Shown piece by piece: positions 8,166 to 18,066 of a DNA stretch of 64,000 bases. Position numbers and translations under genes: made by a program. This DNA comes from Virgisporangium aurantiacum (GTDB lineage: Bacteria; Actinomycetota; Actinomycetes; Mycobacteriales; Micromonosporaceae). Every line of letters starts with the position of its first letter. Positions within the stretch are counted from its first letter, which is position 1. The notes beneath the pieces were generated by a model that ran no database searches, was not told the origin of the DNA, and saw only the letters and a program-made list of their open reading frames with translations. The stretch covers positions 1-64,000 of the forward strand of contig NZ_BOPG01000071.1 in NCBI RefSeq assembly GCF_016863635.1, written 5' to 3'.

Positions 8166-9911
8166 GTGCTGGACGAGATCCGCATCACCGGTCTCGGCGT
8201 CATCTCCGACGCCACCCTTCCCCTCGGGGCCGGCCTCACCGTCATCACGGGCGAGACCGGCGCCGGTAAGACCATGGTCGTCACCAGCCTGGGCCTGTTG
8301 TTCGGCGGCCGCGCCGACGGCGGCCGGGTCCGGGCCGACACCGGCCGCGCGGTGGTCGAAGGCCGCCTGCGCCTGGCCGGCGCGGCGGCCCCGGTGGTAC
8401 AGGCCCGGGTCGAGGAGGCCGGCGGTGAGATCGACGACGACGGGACCGTGCTGCTGAGTCGAACCGTCACCGCCGAGGGACGCTCGCGGGCGCACGTCGG
8501 CGGGCGGGCCGTGCCGGCCGGGGTGCTCGCCGAGGTGGGTGCGGCGGTGGTGGCCGTGCATGGGCAGAGCGACCAGTTGCGGCTGCTGCGGGCGTCGGAG
8601 CAGCGGGGGGCGCTCGACCGGTTCGCCGGCTCCGCGCACGAGAAGCTGCTCGGTGAGTACGGCGAGCGGTTCGCCCAGTGGCGCGCCGTCGACGAAGACC
8701 TGGCGAACCGGCGGCGCACCGCGCGCGAGCGTCACCAGGAGGCCGACCTGCTGAAGCTCGGCCTCGACGAGATCACCCGGGTCGACCCGCAGCCCGGTGA
8801 AGACGAGCTGCTCAAGGCCGAGGCGCAGCGCCTCGAACACGTCGAGGGCCTGCGCACCGCGGCGCAGTTGGCGTACCAGGTGCTCGGCGGCTCCGTCGAC
8901 GACACGCCCGACGTCAACGGCATGCTGTCCACGGCCCAGCGCACGCTGGAGGCGCAGGCCGAGCTCGACGCGGTGCTGGGCGAGCAGGCCGGCCGGCTGG
9001 CCGAGGCCGCCACCGTCATCAGCGACGTCGCGCTCGACCTCAACCGGTACCTCGACGCGCTCGACGCCGACCCGGCCCGGCTGCAGGAGGTCTACGAGCG
9101 GCGGTCCGCGTTGCGGTCGCTCACCCGCAAGTACGCGGAGGACATCGACGGCGTCCTCGCCTGGGCGGCGCACGCGCAGGCCCGGCTCGGTGAGCTCGAC
9201 ACGTCCGACGAGGTGCTCGAGGAGCTCGACCGGGAGCGCCGCCGGCTGGCGGGTGACACGGCGGAGCTCGCCGCGAAGCTGTCGGCGAGCCGGCGCGAGG
9301 CGTCGGCCAGGTTCAGCGACGCGGTTACCGAGGAGCTGACGGGCCTGGCGATGCCGCACGCCCGGGTCGAGGTGGCGATCGGTCAGCGGCCGGTCGGCGG
9401 CGGCCCGACGCTGACGGTGGCCGGTGCCGAGGTCGGCGTCGGCCCCGACGGCGCCGACGAGGTGGAGCTGCGGTTGCTGGCGCACCCGGGCGCGCCGTCG
9501 CTGGCGCTGCAGAAGGGCGCCTCGGGCGGCGAGCTGTCCCGCGTGATGCTGGCCATCGAGGTGGTGTTCGCCGGTGCCGGCGGCCCGCCGACCCTGGTCT
9601 TCGACGAGGTCGACGCGGGGGTCGGCGGTCGGGCGGCGGTCGAGATCGGCCGACGCCTGGCGCGGCTGGCCCGCGATCACCAGGTCTTCGTGGTCACGCA
9701 CCTGCCGCAGGTGGCCGCGTTCGCCGATCGTCACCTGGTGGTGGCGAAGGACACCGGTGGCGCGGTGACGACCAGCGGCGTGCGGCTGGTGGAGGACACG
9801 GAGCGGGCCCGGGAACTGGCCCGGATGCTGGCCGGCCTGCCCGACTCGGATCTGGGCATCGCCCACGCCGAGGAGCTCCTGGCGGTAGCCGCGAAGGAGA
9901 AGCGCCGCTGA
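8166..9911 (+). CDS. recN: DNA repair protein RecN
   Basis: 581 aa, an SMC-like ATPase in double-strand break repair. Walker A GETGAGKT lies at 29-36, a coiled-coil arm at about 160-380, the ABC signature SGGELSRV near residue 453, and Walker B LVFDEVDAG near 476, followed by a D-loop and the THLPQVAAFAD switch. Length is usual for the family. The GTG start lacks a ribosome site and is probably read from a leaderless message. It is followed by a 106-nt GC-rich gap before steA. Confidence 0.95.
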   Translation: MLDEIRITGLGVISDATLPLGAGLTVITGETGAGKTMVVTSLGLLFGGRADGGRVRADTGRAVVEGRLRLAGAAAPVVQARVEEAGGEIDDDGTVLLSRTVTAEGRSRAHVGGRAVPAGVLAEVGAAVVAVHGQSDQLRLLRASEQRGALDRFAGSAHEKLLGEYGERFAQWRAVDEDLANRRRTARERHQEADLLKLGLDEITRVDPQPGEDELLKAEAQRLEHVEGLRTAAQLAYQVLGGSVDDTPDVNGMLSTAQRTLEAQAELDAVLGEQAGRLAEAATVISDVALDLNRYLDALDADPARLQEVYERRSALRSLTRKYAEDIDGVLAWAAHAQARLGELDTSDEVLEELDRERRRLAGDTAELAAKLSASRREASARFSDAVTEELTGLAMPHARVEVAIGQRPVGGGPTLTVAGAEVGVGPDGADEVELRLLAHPGAPSLALQKGASGGELSRVMLAIEVVFAGAGGPPTLVFDEVDAGVGGRAAVEIGRRLARLARDHQVFVVTHLPQVAAFADRHLVVAKDTGGAVTTSGVRLVEDTERARELARMLAGLPDSDLGIAHAEELLAVAAKEKRR

Positions 9912-10017
9912 GGCCGCGGCGCTGAGGCCGCCGGCAACGCGGCGAAATGGGGGATTTGTTCGGTATTCGCATGTCGCGGTCGGGAGAAGTCGCCGCGGCG
10001 TGCCAGGATGGTTCACG

Positions 10018-11190
10018 ATGCGTCTACCAATGCTGCGCCGCACCCGGACCGCGGAACCCGGGCAAGTTGTCGGCACGGTCCGGCTCGACCGGCGAACCAA
10101 GCGGCTCGCCGGTCGGTTGCGGCCGGGCGACATCGCGGTCATCGATCATGTCGACGTCGACCGGGTGGCCGCCGACTCGCTGGTGGCGGCCGAGGTGGCG
10201 GCGGTGCTCAACGCCAAACCGTCGATCTCCGGTCGCTACCCTAACCTCGGGCCGGAGGTGCTGGTCAAGGCCGGCATCCCGCTGATCGACGAGTTCGGCG
10301 AGGAGCTGTTCGAGAAGCTCCGCGAGGGCGACGTCATCCGCATCGAAGGTAGCAAGATCTTCCGGGGCGACGAGCCGCTCGCCGAGGGTAACCGGCACGA
10401 CACCGAGACCGTGGTGCAGGCGATGGCCGACGCCCGGGAGGGCCTGTCGGTGCAGTTGGAGGCGTTCGCCGCCAACACGATGGAGTACCTCAAGCAGGAG
10501 CGTGAGCTGCTGCTCGACGGCGTCGGCGTGCCCGAGGTGGAAACGCGGCTGAGCGGCCGGCACTGCCTCATCGTGGTGCGCGGCTACGACTACAAGGCCG
10601 ACCTCGACGTCCTGCGTCCGTACATCCGCGAGTTCAAGCCGGCGCTGATCGGCGTCGACGGCGGTGCCGACGCGCTGGTCGAGGCGGGCTACACGCCCGA
10701 CATGATCATCGGGGACATGGACTCCGTGTCCGACGACGTGCTGCGGTGCGGCGCCGAGGTCGTCGTGCACGCCTATCCCGACGGGCGCGCGCCCGGCCTG
10801 GCGCGCGTCGACCAGCTCGGTGTTCCCGCGGTGACCTTCCCCGCGGCCGCCACCAGCGAAGACATCGCGATGCTGCTCGCCGACGAGAAGGGTGCCACGC
10901 TGATCGTCGCGGTCGGCACCCACGACAAGCTGGTCGAGTTCCTCGACAAGGGCCGGGCCGGCATGGCGTCGACGTTCCTCACCCGCCTCAAGGTCGGCGG
11001 TAAGCTCGTCGATGCCAAGGGCGTGAGCCGGCTGTACCGGCAGAACCTCTCCACCTCGTCCCTGGTACTACTGGTGATGTCGGCCCTTGCGGCCATGGCG
11101 GCCGCCGTTGCCGTGTCCACGCTGGGTAAGGCGTGGCTCGGCGTCGCGGCCGAGTGGTGGGACAAGCTGATGTTCAACCTCTTCTCCTAG
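10018..11190 (+). CDS. steA: SteA-like cytokinetic/cell-envelope protein
   Basis: 390 aa. It matches the Rv1697/SteA family: a pyrophosphokinase-like fold (HCLIVVRGYDYKADLDVLRP, then GVDGGADALVEAGYTPDMII) followed by a single membrane helix near 345-365 and a short tail. In Corynebacterium SteA and SteB form a complex at the division site that affects cell separation and peptidoglycan hydrolysis. The start is ATG 10018, which has AGGA 10 nt upstream; a GTG 18 nt earlier is the alternative. steB starts 20 nt downstream. Confidence 0.9.
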   Translation: MRLPMLRRTRTAEPGQVVGTVRLDRRTKRLAGRLRPGDIAVIDHVDVDRVAADSLVAAEVAAVLNAKPSISGRYPNLGPEVLVKAGIPLIDEFGEELFEKLREGDVIRIEGSKIFRGDEPLAEGNRHDTETVVQAMADAREGLSVQLEAFAANTMEYLKQERELLLDGVGVPEVETRLSGRHCLIVVRGYDYKADLDVLRPYIREFKPALIGVDGGADALVEAGYTPDMIIGDMDSVSDDVLRCGAEVVVHAYPDGRAPGLARVDQLGVPAVTFPAAATSEDIAMLLADEKGATLIVAVGTHDKLVEFLDKGRAGMASTFLTRLKVGGKLVDAKGVSRLYRQNLSTSSLVLLVMSALAAMAAAVAVSTLGKAWLGVAAEWWDKLMFNLFS

Positions 11191-11210
11191 TCGTACTCAA
11201 AGAGGGCGAA

Positions 11211-12152
11211 GTGATCAACTTCCGGTACCACGTCGTGTCCATCGCCGCGGTGTTCCTGGCTCTGGCGTTGGGACTCATCGTCGGTACGGCCGCGTTCAAC
11301 GGCCCGGCCGCCGACGGCCTCGCCGCGTCGGTCGACCAGATGGGCAAGGAGAACCAGAGCCTGCGGGACGAGGTCAAGCACCTCAACGAGGAGGCCGAGC
11401 AGGAGGAGAAGTTCGCCACCGAGGCGCTCCCCTGGATGATCGGCAACCGGCTGAACGGCAAGCGGGTCCTGATCATCACCACCACCGACGCCGACAAGGA
11501 GTACGTCGACGGGGTGGCCGAGGCGCTGCGGACCGTCGGCGGCGCCACGATCACCGGTCAGGTCTCGTTCCAGAAGCGGTTCGTCGACCCGGCGAGCAAG
11601 GAGGAACTGCTCGACCTCGTCGACAACGGCACCCCGTCGACCGTCACCGGGCTGCCGGCGAACAGCAACGGCGTCGAGACCGGTGCCGCGCTGCTCGCCG
11701 CGGTGCTCGTCGACCACAACCCGGAGGTCGCGGAGCCCGACCGCACCAAGACGCTCAACGCGTTCCTGGGCTCGTACCTCGTCGGCAGCCTCGTGAAGCA
11801 ACCGGCCGAGGCGATCCTGGTGCTGGCCGGCCCGCCGTACAACGAGAAGGACGCCGGCAAGTTCAACACCGGTCTGAAGACGATCGTCGAGCAGTTCGAC
11901 AAGGCCGGCCCGATCGTGGTTGCCGCCGAGAGCACCGCCGGCGACGGCAATCTGGTCGGCGCCGTCCGCGGCGACTCCGACCTGTCGAAGCCGGTCTCCA
12001 CGGTCGACAACGCCGGCACGCCGCAGGGCCGGGCGGCGGTGCTGCTGGCGCTGGCCGACCAGATCGAGAGCAAGACCGCCGGCCACTACGGGGTGTCGGG
12101 CCAGAACGGCCTGATGCCGAAGGCGCCCGCGGGAACCAAGAATGGGTCGTAG
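11211..12152 (+). CDS. steB: SteB / MctB-like envelope protein
   Basis: 313 aa. It begins MINFRYHVVSIAAVFLALAL with one N-terminal membrane helix (7-28), then a coiled coil (about 35-65) and an extracytoplasmic domain. The family was named MctB (copper transport, Rv1698) and later SteB, the partner of SteA; an envelope or cell-separation role fits its neighbours better than copper export. GTG 11211 with AGAGGG just upstream was chosen. Its end overlaps the next gene by 11 nt. Confidence 0.9.
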   Translation: MINFRYHVVSIAAVFLALALGLIVGTAAFNGPAADGLAASVDQMGKENQSLRDEVKHLNEEAEQEEKFATEALPWMIGNRLNGKRVLIITTTDADKEYVDGVAEALRTVGGATITGQVSFQKRFVDPASKEELLDLVDNGTPSTVTGLPANSNGVETGAALLAAVLVDHNPEVAEPDRTKTLNAFLGSYLVGSLVKQPAEAILVLAGPPYNEKDAGKFNTGLKTIVEQFDKAGPIVVAAESTAGDGNLVGAVRGDSDLSKPVSTVDNAGTPQGRAAVLLALADQIESKTAGHYGVSGQNGLMPKAPAGTKNGS

Positions 12153-13008
12153 GCGCGCGGTTCTTGCGGCGCTCGCGGGCGCGGCGGCCGCCCGCCTCGC
12201 GGTGCGGGCGATGTCCGCCGAGGTCCCGGCCACGAAGAGGGCGCGGGACTCGCTGCGGCGGACGAACTTCCGGGGACGCGACGTGAGCCTGGCCGGCGGC
12301 CTCGCCTACGCCGCCGGCGCGGGTGGGGTGGCGGCGCTGTCCGGCGGGCCGGTCGGGGTGGCGGCGGCCGTCGCCGGGCTCGGTGCCGGTGCGGTCGGCG
12401 CCTACGACGACGTGGTCGGCAGCCGGCCCGGGCAGGCCGGTGCCAAGGGGTTCCGGGGGCACCTGAGCGCGCTCCGGCAGGGCCGGGTCACCAGCGGCAT
12501 GGTCAAGATCATCGGGATCGGCGTGGCCGGGATGGCCGCCGCCGGTCACCTCGATCACCGCACTGGGCGCTGGGCGCGCACCGGAATCGTGGCCGGTGCC
12601 GCCGACGCGGTGGTCGCCGGTGCGCTGATCGCGGCGTCCGCGAACCTGGTGAACCTGTTCGACCTGCGGCCCGGGCGGGCGCTGAAGGTGGGCCTGGCCG
12701 CGGCGGTGCCGCTGGCCGTCGCCGGTGGGCCGGGCGCACCGGCCGCCGCGGCCGCCGCCGGTGCCGCCGCCGCGCTGCTGCCCGACGACCTCGGCGAGCG
12801 GACCATGCTCGGCGACGCCGGCGCCAACGCGCTGGGCGCGCTGCTCGGCACGGCGGTCGCCGCCCGGACCGGACGGCGTGGGCGGCTCGCCCTGCTCGCC
12901 GGCGTGGTGGCGCTGACCGCGGCGAGCGAGAAGGTCAGCTTCACACGCGTCATCGAGGGGACCCCCGGGCTGCGCGAACTCGACGCCCTGGGGCGGGTTC
13001 CGAAATAA
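12142..13008 (+). CDS. MraY/WecA-like membrane glycosyltransferase, diverged
   Basis: 288 aa, several hydrophobic Ala/Gly-rich helices. Three short motifs match the phospho-sugar transferase family that loads undecaprenyl phosphate: AYDDVVG, NLVNLFDLRPGR and GDAGAN. It is shorter than MraY (about 360 aa) and seems to lack some helices, so activity is uncertain. Genes of this type sit between steB and murJ in other actinomycetes. It could feed the glycan pathway served by the neighbouring flippase and GT-B enzyme. Confidence 0.75.
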   Translation: MGRRRAVLAALAGAAAARLAVRAMSAEVPATKRARDSLRRTNFRGRDVSLAGGLAYAAGAGGVAALSGGPVGVAAAVAGLGAGAVGAYDDVVGSRPGQAGAKGFRGHLSALRQGRVTSGMVKIIGIGVAGMAAAGHLDHRTGRWARTGIVAGAADAVVAGALIAASANLVNLFDLRPGRALKVGLAAAVPLAVAGGPGAPAAAAAAGAAAALLPDDLGERTMLGDAGANALGALLGTAVAARTGRRGRLALLAGVVALTAASEKVSFTRVIEGTPGLRELDALGRVPK

Positions 13009-13013
13009 CACAG

Positions 13014-14603
13014 GTGGCAGGCGCGCGGTTGGCCCGCGCCGCGAGCATGATCGCGGCGCTCACCGTGGCCAGCCGGGTTGCCGGATTTGGCCGCATTCTG
13101 GTGTTCACCTGGGCGGTCGGCCTGGCCCGGCTCGGCGACCTCTACCAGGCCGCCAACACCGTTCCGAACATCATCTTCGAGATCGTCGCCGGCGGGGCGC
13201 TGGCCAGCCTCGTGGTGCCGGTGCTCGCCGCGCCGCTGCGCGACGGCGACCGCGAGACCGTGCAGCGGACCGTCTCCGCCCAGCTCACCTGGGTCGTCAC
13301 CATCCTTGCGCCGGTCGCTCTGGTGCTGGCGCTCGTGGCCGAACCCGTGGTGCGGTTGCTGGTCAAGGCGTCGCCCGACGACATCGAGACCGGCGCCACG
13401 ATGCTGCGGATCTTCGCGCCGCAGTTGCCGCTGTACGGGATCGGCGTCGTGCTCGCGGGCGTGCTGCAGGCCCACCGGCGGTTCGTCTGGCCGGTGCTGG
13501 CGCCGCTGCTGTCCAGCGTCACCGTGGCCCTTGTGTACGTGGCCTTCGCCCTGCGCGCGGGCCCCAGCCCCGACGTGGCCGCGATCGACGGCGTCGACCT
13601 GGCGTTGCTCGCCGGCGGAACGACCCTGGCCGTGGCCGTCCTGACCCTGTGTCTGGTGGTGCCGGTGCGCCGGCTCGGGCTGCGGATCCGGCCGACCTAC
13701 CGGCTCGGCGCGGTGGCCGGCCCGGTGCGGCGGCTGGCCGCCGCCGGTGTGGTGACCGTCGGCGCCCAGCAGGCCAGCCTCGCCCTGGTGATCGCGTTCG
13801 CCGGACGCGGGCCGGCCGGCTCGGTCGCGATGTTCGCCCTCGCCCAGACGGTCTTCCTGCTGCCGTGGGCGGTGCTCGCGGTCCCGATCGCCACCGCGGC
13901 GTTCCCGACGCTGGCCGCCAAGGAGGCCGACGGCGACCGGGACGGGTTCGCCGCCACCACCGCGACCGCCCTGCGGGCCACCCTGCTGGTGACCGCCGCC
14001 GGCGCCGCCCTGCTGGTGGCCGTCGCGCCGGACGCCGCGATCACGCTCGCCGCCCTCGACTCCGACCGGCCCGATCCCGCGCCGCTCGCCGCCGGCATCG
14101 CCGCGTTCGGGCCCGGCGTGATCGGCTACGGCCTGTTCGCGCTGCTGTCCCGCGCGCTCTACGCGCGGCACCGTCCCGCAGCGGTCGCGACGGCCACCGC
14201 GGTGGGCTGGGCCGCGATCGCGGCGGCGGCTGTCGTTCTCAGCCAGGTGGTACCGGACGGGGACCGCGTGGCCGCCCTCGCCGCCGGACACTCCGTCGGG
14301 CTGACCGTGCTCGGCGTCGCCCTGCTCGTGAGCGCGCACCGGCGCATCGGTCCGGCGGCACTCGCCGGAGCCGGGCGGGCCGCCCTGGTGGGGCTGGGGG
14401 CCGCCGCCGCGGGTACGGCGGTCGCGCTCGCGGCGCGTACCATCACGGTGCCGGACCGGCCCGGCGTCCCCCCGGCGCTGCTGCGTGGAGTCCTCTGCGC
14501 GGTGCTGGTCGTTGTGGTCTTCACGGCGGTGGCGTACGCCGCCGACCGGCACGATGTGCGGCCCGCCCTCGCCCGGGTGCGGCGATTGATCAAGAGGGAG
14601 TGA
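13014..14603 (+). CDS. murJ: MurJ/MviN-family lipid II flippase
   Basis: 529 aa with about 14 hydrophobic helices of the MOP superfamily. The N-terminal region (RLARAASMIAALTVASRVAG, then YQAANTVPNIIFEIVAGGAL) is typical of MurJ proteins, which flip lipid-linked peptidoglycan precursors. A second MurJ often exists elsewhere in actinobacteria, so this may be a paralogue serving another glycan. The GTG start is 5 nt after the previous stop. Confidence 0.85.
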   Translation: MAGARLARAASMIAALTVASRVAGFGRILVFTWAVGLARLGDLYQAANTVPNIIFEIVAGGALASLVVPVLAAPLRDGDRETVQRTVSAQLTWVVTILAPVALVLALVAEPVVRLLVKASPDDIETGATMLRIFAPQLPLYGIGVVLAGVLQAHRRFVWPVLAPLLSSVTVALVYVAFALRAGPSPDVAAIDGVDLALLAGGTTLAVAVLTLCLVVPVRRLGLRIRPTYRLGAVAGPVRRLAAAGVVTVGAQQASLALVIAFAGRGPAGSVAMFALAQTVFLLPWAVLAVPIATAAFPTLAAKEADGDRDGFAATTATALRATLLVTAAGAALLVAVAPDAAITLAALDSDRPDPAPLAAGIAAFGPGVIGYGLFALLSRALYARHRPAAVATATAVGWAAIAAAAVVLSQVVPDGDRVAALAAGHSVGLTVLGVALLVSAHRRIGPAALAGAGRAALVGLGAAAAGTAVALAARTITVPDRPGVPPALLRGVLCAVLVVVVFTAVAYAADRHDVRPALARVRRLIKRE

Positions 14604-14610
14604 CCGACAC

Positions 14611-15795
14611 ATGCGGGTGGCACTGGTGCTGGCCTCCAGCACCGGCGGCGTCGGCCGGCACGTGATGTCGCTCACCGCGGCGCTGGTCGAGACCGGCATC
14701 GACGTGACGGTGCTCGGGCCGGCCGCCACCGACACGCAGTTCGGGTTCGCCGCGCTCGGCGCCTCGTTCGTCCCGGTCGAGATCCCGGCCAGCCCGCAGC
14801 CCGCCGACGCGGTCGCCGTGCGGGTGCTGCGCCGGGCTTTGGCCACCGTGGCGCCCGAGGTGATCCACGCGCACGGCCTGCGGGCCGGCCTGGTCGCGGC
14901 GCTGGCCCGGCCGAAAACGGCCGGCTCGTCGCCGGGTGAGGCGACGAAAATGGCTGGTTTGTCGCCGGGTGAGGCGACGAGACGCAAGGTGCCGCTGGTG
15001 GTCACCTGGCACAACCGGGTGCTCGCCGGCGGTCTCCGCAAGGCGATCTACAGCCAGCTCGAGCGCTACGTCGCCGGTGCCGCCGACGTCACGCTCGGAG
15101 CGTCGTCCGACCTGGTCGACCGGGTGAGGGCGCTCGGTGGCAGGGACGTGCGGCTGGGCGAGGTCGCCGCCCCGACGCTGCCGGCGCCGGCACGCCCGCC
15201 CGGCGAGGTGCGGTCGGAGTTCGGCGTCACCGGCGGGCGGCCGCTGGTGCTCAGCGTCGGGCGGCTGCACCGGCAGAAGCGGCACGACCTGCTGATCGAC
15301 GTCGCCGCCCGGTGGGCCGGCCGGGTCGAGGGACATACCGCGCTCGATCCCGTGCCGGCCGTGGTGATCGCCGGCAGCGGGCCCGAGTACGTGCCGCTGG
15401 CCGAGCGCATCCTCACCAGCCACGCGCCGGTGACGCTCGCCGGGCACCGGGGCGACGTGTCCGACCTGCTCGGCGCCGCCGACCTCGCCGTGGTCACCAG
15501 CGACTGGGAGGCGCGGCAGCTCTTCGCCCAGGAGGCGCTGCGCGCGGGCGTCCCGTTGGTCTCCACCGCCGTCGGCGGCCTGCCGGAACTGATCGGTGAC
15601 GCCGCGGCGTTCGTCCCCCCGAACGACCCGGACGCGTTCGACGCGGCCGTGCGGACCCTGCTCGTCGACCGTGACGCGCGGTCCGACCTGGCGCGGCGCG
15701 GCCTCGCGCGGGCCGCGACGTGGCCGACCGAGGCCGAGACGGCCGCCCGGGTGGCCGCGCTGTACGCCGAGCTCGTGGCGGTCGGCGCGCCGTGA
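14611..15795 (+). CDS. GT-B glycosyltransferase (family 4-like)
   Basis: 394 aa. N-terminal acceptor domain (MRVALVLASSTGGVGRHVMS) and C-terminal nucleotide-sugar domain (LVLSVGRLHRQKRHDLLIDV, then FAQEALRAGVPLVSTAVGG with the E-x7-E type donor motif). Probably cytosolic-face transfer of a sugar to a lipid or cell-wall precursor. Residues about 101-122 are an odd insertion encoded by two 33-nt direct repeats, between the Rossmann core helix and the VVTWHN strand. The stop overlaps the next GTG. Confidence 0.85.
   Translation: MRVALVLASSTGGVGRHVMSLTAALVETGIDVTVLGPAATDTQFGFAALGASFVPVEIPASPQPADAVAVRVLRRALATVAPEVIHAHGLRAGLVAALARPKTAGSSPGEATKMAGLSPGEATRRKVPLVVTWHNRVLAGGLRKAIYSQLERYVAGAADVTLGASSDLVDRVRALGGRDVRLGEVAAPTLPAPARPPGEVRSEFGVTGGRPLVLSVGRLHRQKRHDLLIDVAARWAGRVEGHTALDPVPAVVIAGSGPEYVPLAERILTSHAPVTLAGHRGDVSDLLGAADLAVVTSDWEARQLFAQEALRAGVPLVSTAVGGLPELIGDAAAFVPPNDPDAFDAAVRTLLVDRDARSDLARRGLARAATWPTEAETAARVAALYAELVAVGAP
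14912..14977 (+). repeat. Two tandem 33-bp repeats inside the glycosyltransferase gene
   Basis: Units 14912-14944 and 14945-14977 differ at 4 of 33 positions, all C/T changes, and encode KTAGSSPGEAT and KMAGLSPGEAT. Each unit holds a palindromic core: TCGCC-GGGTGA-GGCGA, extended to TCGTCGCC/GGCGACGA in the first. The length keeps the reading frame. Confidence 0.85.
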
Positions 15796-18008
15796 TCGGC
15801 GCAGTGCACCAGTGGCGCGCGGCACTGCGGAGCCCGCACAACCGGGCATTGCCGTACCTGCTGGCGCTGGCCGTCGCCCTGATCGGGATCCTGGCGCTGG
15901 TGCCGCGGCCGCAGGCGGCCGCCATGCGGACCTCGGCCGGGCACGTGGTGCTGGTCGGCGCGCCCGGCTTGCGCTGGGACGACATCAGCCCGATCGAGAC
16001 GCCGACGCTGTGGGCGCTGGCCCAGCAGGGTTCGGTGGGCGCGCTGGTGGTGCGTTCGGCCCGCGACACCACCTGCCCGGTCGACGGCTGGCTCACGCTC
16101 GGCGCCGGCGACTACGCGCGCGGGCCGAACGGGCTGACCGACGACGATCTCTGTTCGCTGGAGTACCCGGAGCTGGAGCCGGCCGGCCCGGACTCGCGGG
16201 GGGCGAAGCTGCCCACGATCGAGCACGCCGACATCTCCGCGACGAACCAGGACCTCGACAACGACCCCGACCTCGGTGCGCTGTCCGAGGCGGCCCAGTG
16301 CACCGCCGCGGTCGGCCCCGGCGCGGCGCTCGGGGCCGCGCGTCCGTTCGGGCGCATCGACCGGTACGCCGAGTCGGTCGACGGGAACCTGCGCGAGCTG
16401 CTCGGCTCGTGCCGGTTGTCGTTCGTCGACCTCGGTGTGATCGCCGGCGAGGGTTACTCCCGCATCGTCGCGGCGCGCAAGGCCGATCTGGCGCTGTCGG
16501 CCGTGCTCGGTTCCCGTCCGGACCGGTCGCTGGTGATCGTGGCCGGGCTGTCGGACACCGACAAGACGACGCGGCTGCACGTCGCCATCGCGCAGGGACC
16601 CGGGTTCGGGCCGGGCTGGCTCACCTCGCCCAGCACCGGCCGCGACGGCTACCTGCGGCTCATCGACCTCGCGCCCACCGCGCTGGCGGCGTTGGACCGG
16701 CCGGCGCCGCTGAACCTGTTCGCCGGCGCGGCCGCGACCCGGGAACCGGGCCGGCCCGCCGACCTGAACGCCGCCGTCGACCGGCTTTCCGACGCCGACC
16801 GGCTGGCCGGCGCCCAGCGACGGGTGTCGACGACGTTCTTCCTGGTGCTGGCGATCGCCGAGCTCGCGCTGTTCCTCGCGGTGATCCCGCTGCTGCGCAC
16901 GTCCGTGCCGGGTGGCTCCTCGCTCCTGCTGTGGCGACTGCTGCCCCGCTGGCTGTCGACCCGGGTGCCCCGGACGGCGGGGGAGTGGGCCGAGTGGGGC
17001 CTGCTGGCCGCCGCGCTCGCCGCGCCCGCCGCGATGCTCGTCGACATGGTGCCGTGGTGGCGCACGTCAAGGCCGGGCTGGGTGTTCGCGGCCCTCTTCG
17101 CCCTGGTGCTCCTGGCGACCACGTCCGTGGTCGGCGTGCTGACGGCGCGGCAGCGGGCACTCGGGCCGGTCGGCGGAGTGGCCGGCGCCGCGGTGCTGGC
17201 GATCGGGCTCGACGTGCTCACCGGGTCGCGGCTGCAGTTGGACGGGGTCACCGGGTACTCGGCGTTGTCCGGCGCCCGGTACGCGGGCATCGGCACGATC
17301 GGGCTGGGCATGTTCACCGGCAGCCTCCTGCTGTTCGCCGCGGCCCTGGCCCAACGCGCCCCGCGCCGGTGGCGGCCGGTGGTGATCGCCGTGGTCGGCT
17401 CGGTGGGCGCGGTCATCGTCGGCAGCCCGTACTTCGGCGCCGACGCCGCCGGCGCGGTCGGCCTGACCGCCGGGGTCTGCACCGCCGCGGCGATGTCGGT
17501 GGGTGGCTGGTTGTCGTACCGCAGGCTGACCTGGGCGGTGCTCGCCGGGTTGGGACTGGCCACGACGTTCGCGCTGCTCGACCTGCGCCGGCCGGCGGAG
17601 CAGCAGAGCAGCGTCGGCCGGTTCTTCGCGCACGTCGACGACGGGACGGCGTCGCTGGTCGTCCGGCGGGCGGGGGAGTCGAGCGTGGTGACGTTCGCGA
17701 ACAGCCCGCTGACCGTGCTGGTGATCGGGGTGGCGCTCTACACGTTGCTGGTGCTGCTGCAGGACCGGGGTGGGCTGCGCCGGGTGTACGGCCTGTTCCC
17801 GTCGGTGCGGGGCGCGCTGGCCGGCACGATCGTCGCGACCCTGCTGGCCGGCCTGGTCGAGGGCGTGGCGCTGAACGTGATGGGTGCGGCCCTGGCGGTC
17901 GCGATGCCGCTGACGGTGCTGGCGGTGGTCCGCGTGCGGCACCACGCCGCGGACCGCACGATCCCGGTGGTCATCGACCCCCCGGTGCGGGCCGCGTCCA
18001 CCTCCTAA
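15792..18008 (+). CDS. Polytopic membrane protein with alkaline-phosphatase-like ectodomain
   Basis: 738 aa from GTG 15792, which overlaps the previous stop. One membrane helix (about 17-36) leads to a 300-residue external domain that starts VVLVGAPGLRWDDISPIETP and continues ARDTTCPVDGWLTLGAG; the layout resembles alkaline-phosphatase-superfamily domains, but I cannot confirm metal ligands. From about residue 345 there are roughly ten more hydrophobic helices. Conserved in the steAB-murJ cluster of actinomycetes; an envelope role, perhaps phosphoglycan or lipid-linked sugar processing, is inference. Confidence 0.7.
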   Translation: MIGAVHQWRAALRSPHNRALPYLLALAVALIGILALVPRPQAAAMRTSAGHVVLVGAPGLRWDDISPIETPTLWALAQQGSVGALVVRSARDTTCPVDGWLTLGAGDYARGPNGLTDDDLCSLEYPELEPAGPDSRGAKLPTIEHADISATNQDLDNDPDLGALSEAAQCTAAVGPGAALGAARPFGRIDRYAESVDGNLRELLGSCRLSFVDLGVIAGEGYSRIVAARKADLALSAVLGSRPDRSLVIVAGLSDTDKTTRLHVAIAQGPGFGPGWLTSPSTGRDGYLRLIDLAPTALAALDRPAPLNLFAGAAATREPGRPADLNAAVDRLSDADRLAGAQRRVSTTFFLVLAIAELALFLAVIPLLRTSVPGGSSLLLWRLLPRWLSTRVPRTAGEWAEWGLLAAALAAPAAMLVDMVPWWRTSRPGWVFAALFALVLLATTSVVGVLTARQRALGPVGGVAGAAVLAIGLDVLTGSRLQLDGVTGYSALSGARYAGIGTIGLGMFTGSLLLFAAALAQRAPRRWRPVVIAVVGSVGAVIVGSPYFGADAAGAVGLTAGVCTAAAMSVGGWLSYRRLTWAVLAGLGLATTFALLDLRRPAEQQSSVGRFFAHVDDGTASLVVRRAGESSVVTFANSPLTVLVIGVALYTLLVLLQDRGGLRRVYGLFPSVRGALAGTIVATLLAGLVEGVALNVMGAALAVAMPLTVLAVVRVRHHAADRTIPVVIDPPVRAASTS

Positions 18009-18066
18009 CCCCGAGGTTTGTCGGGTTGATGGCTTAAGTCTTTGCAGGTAAATACGCGTCCACGGG

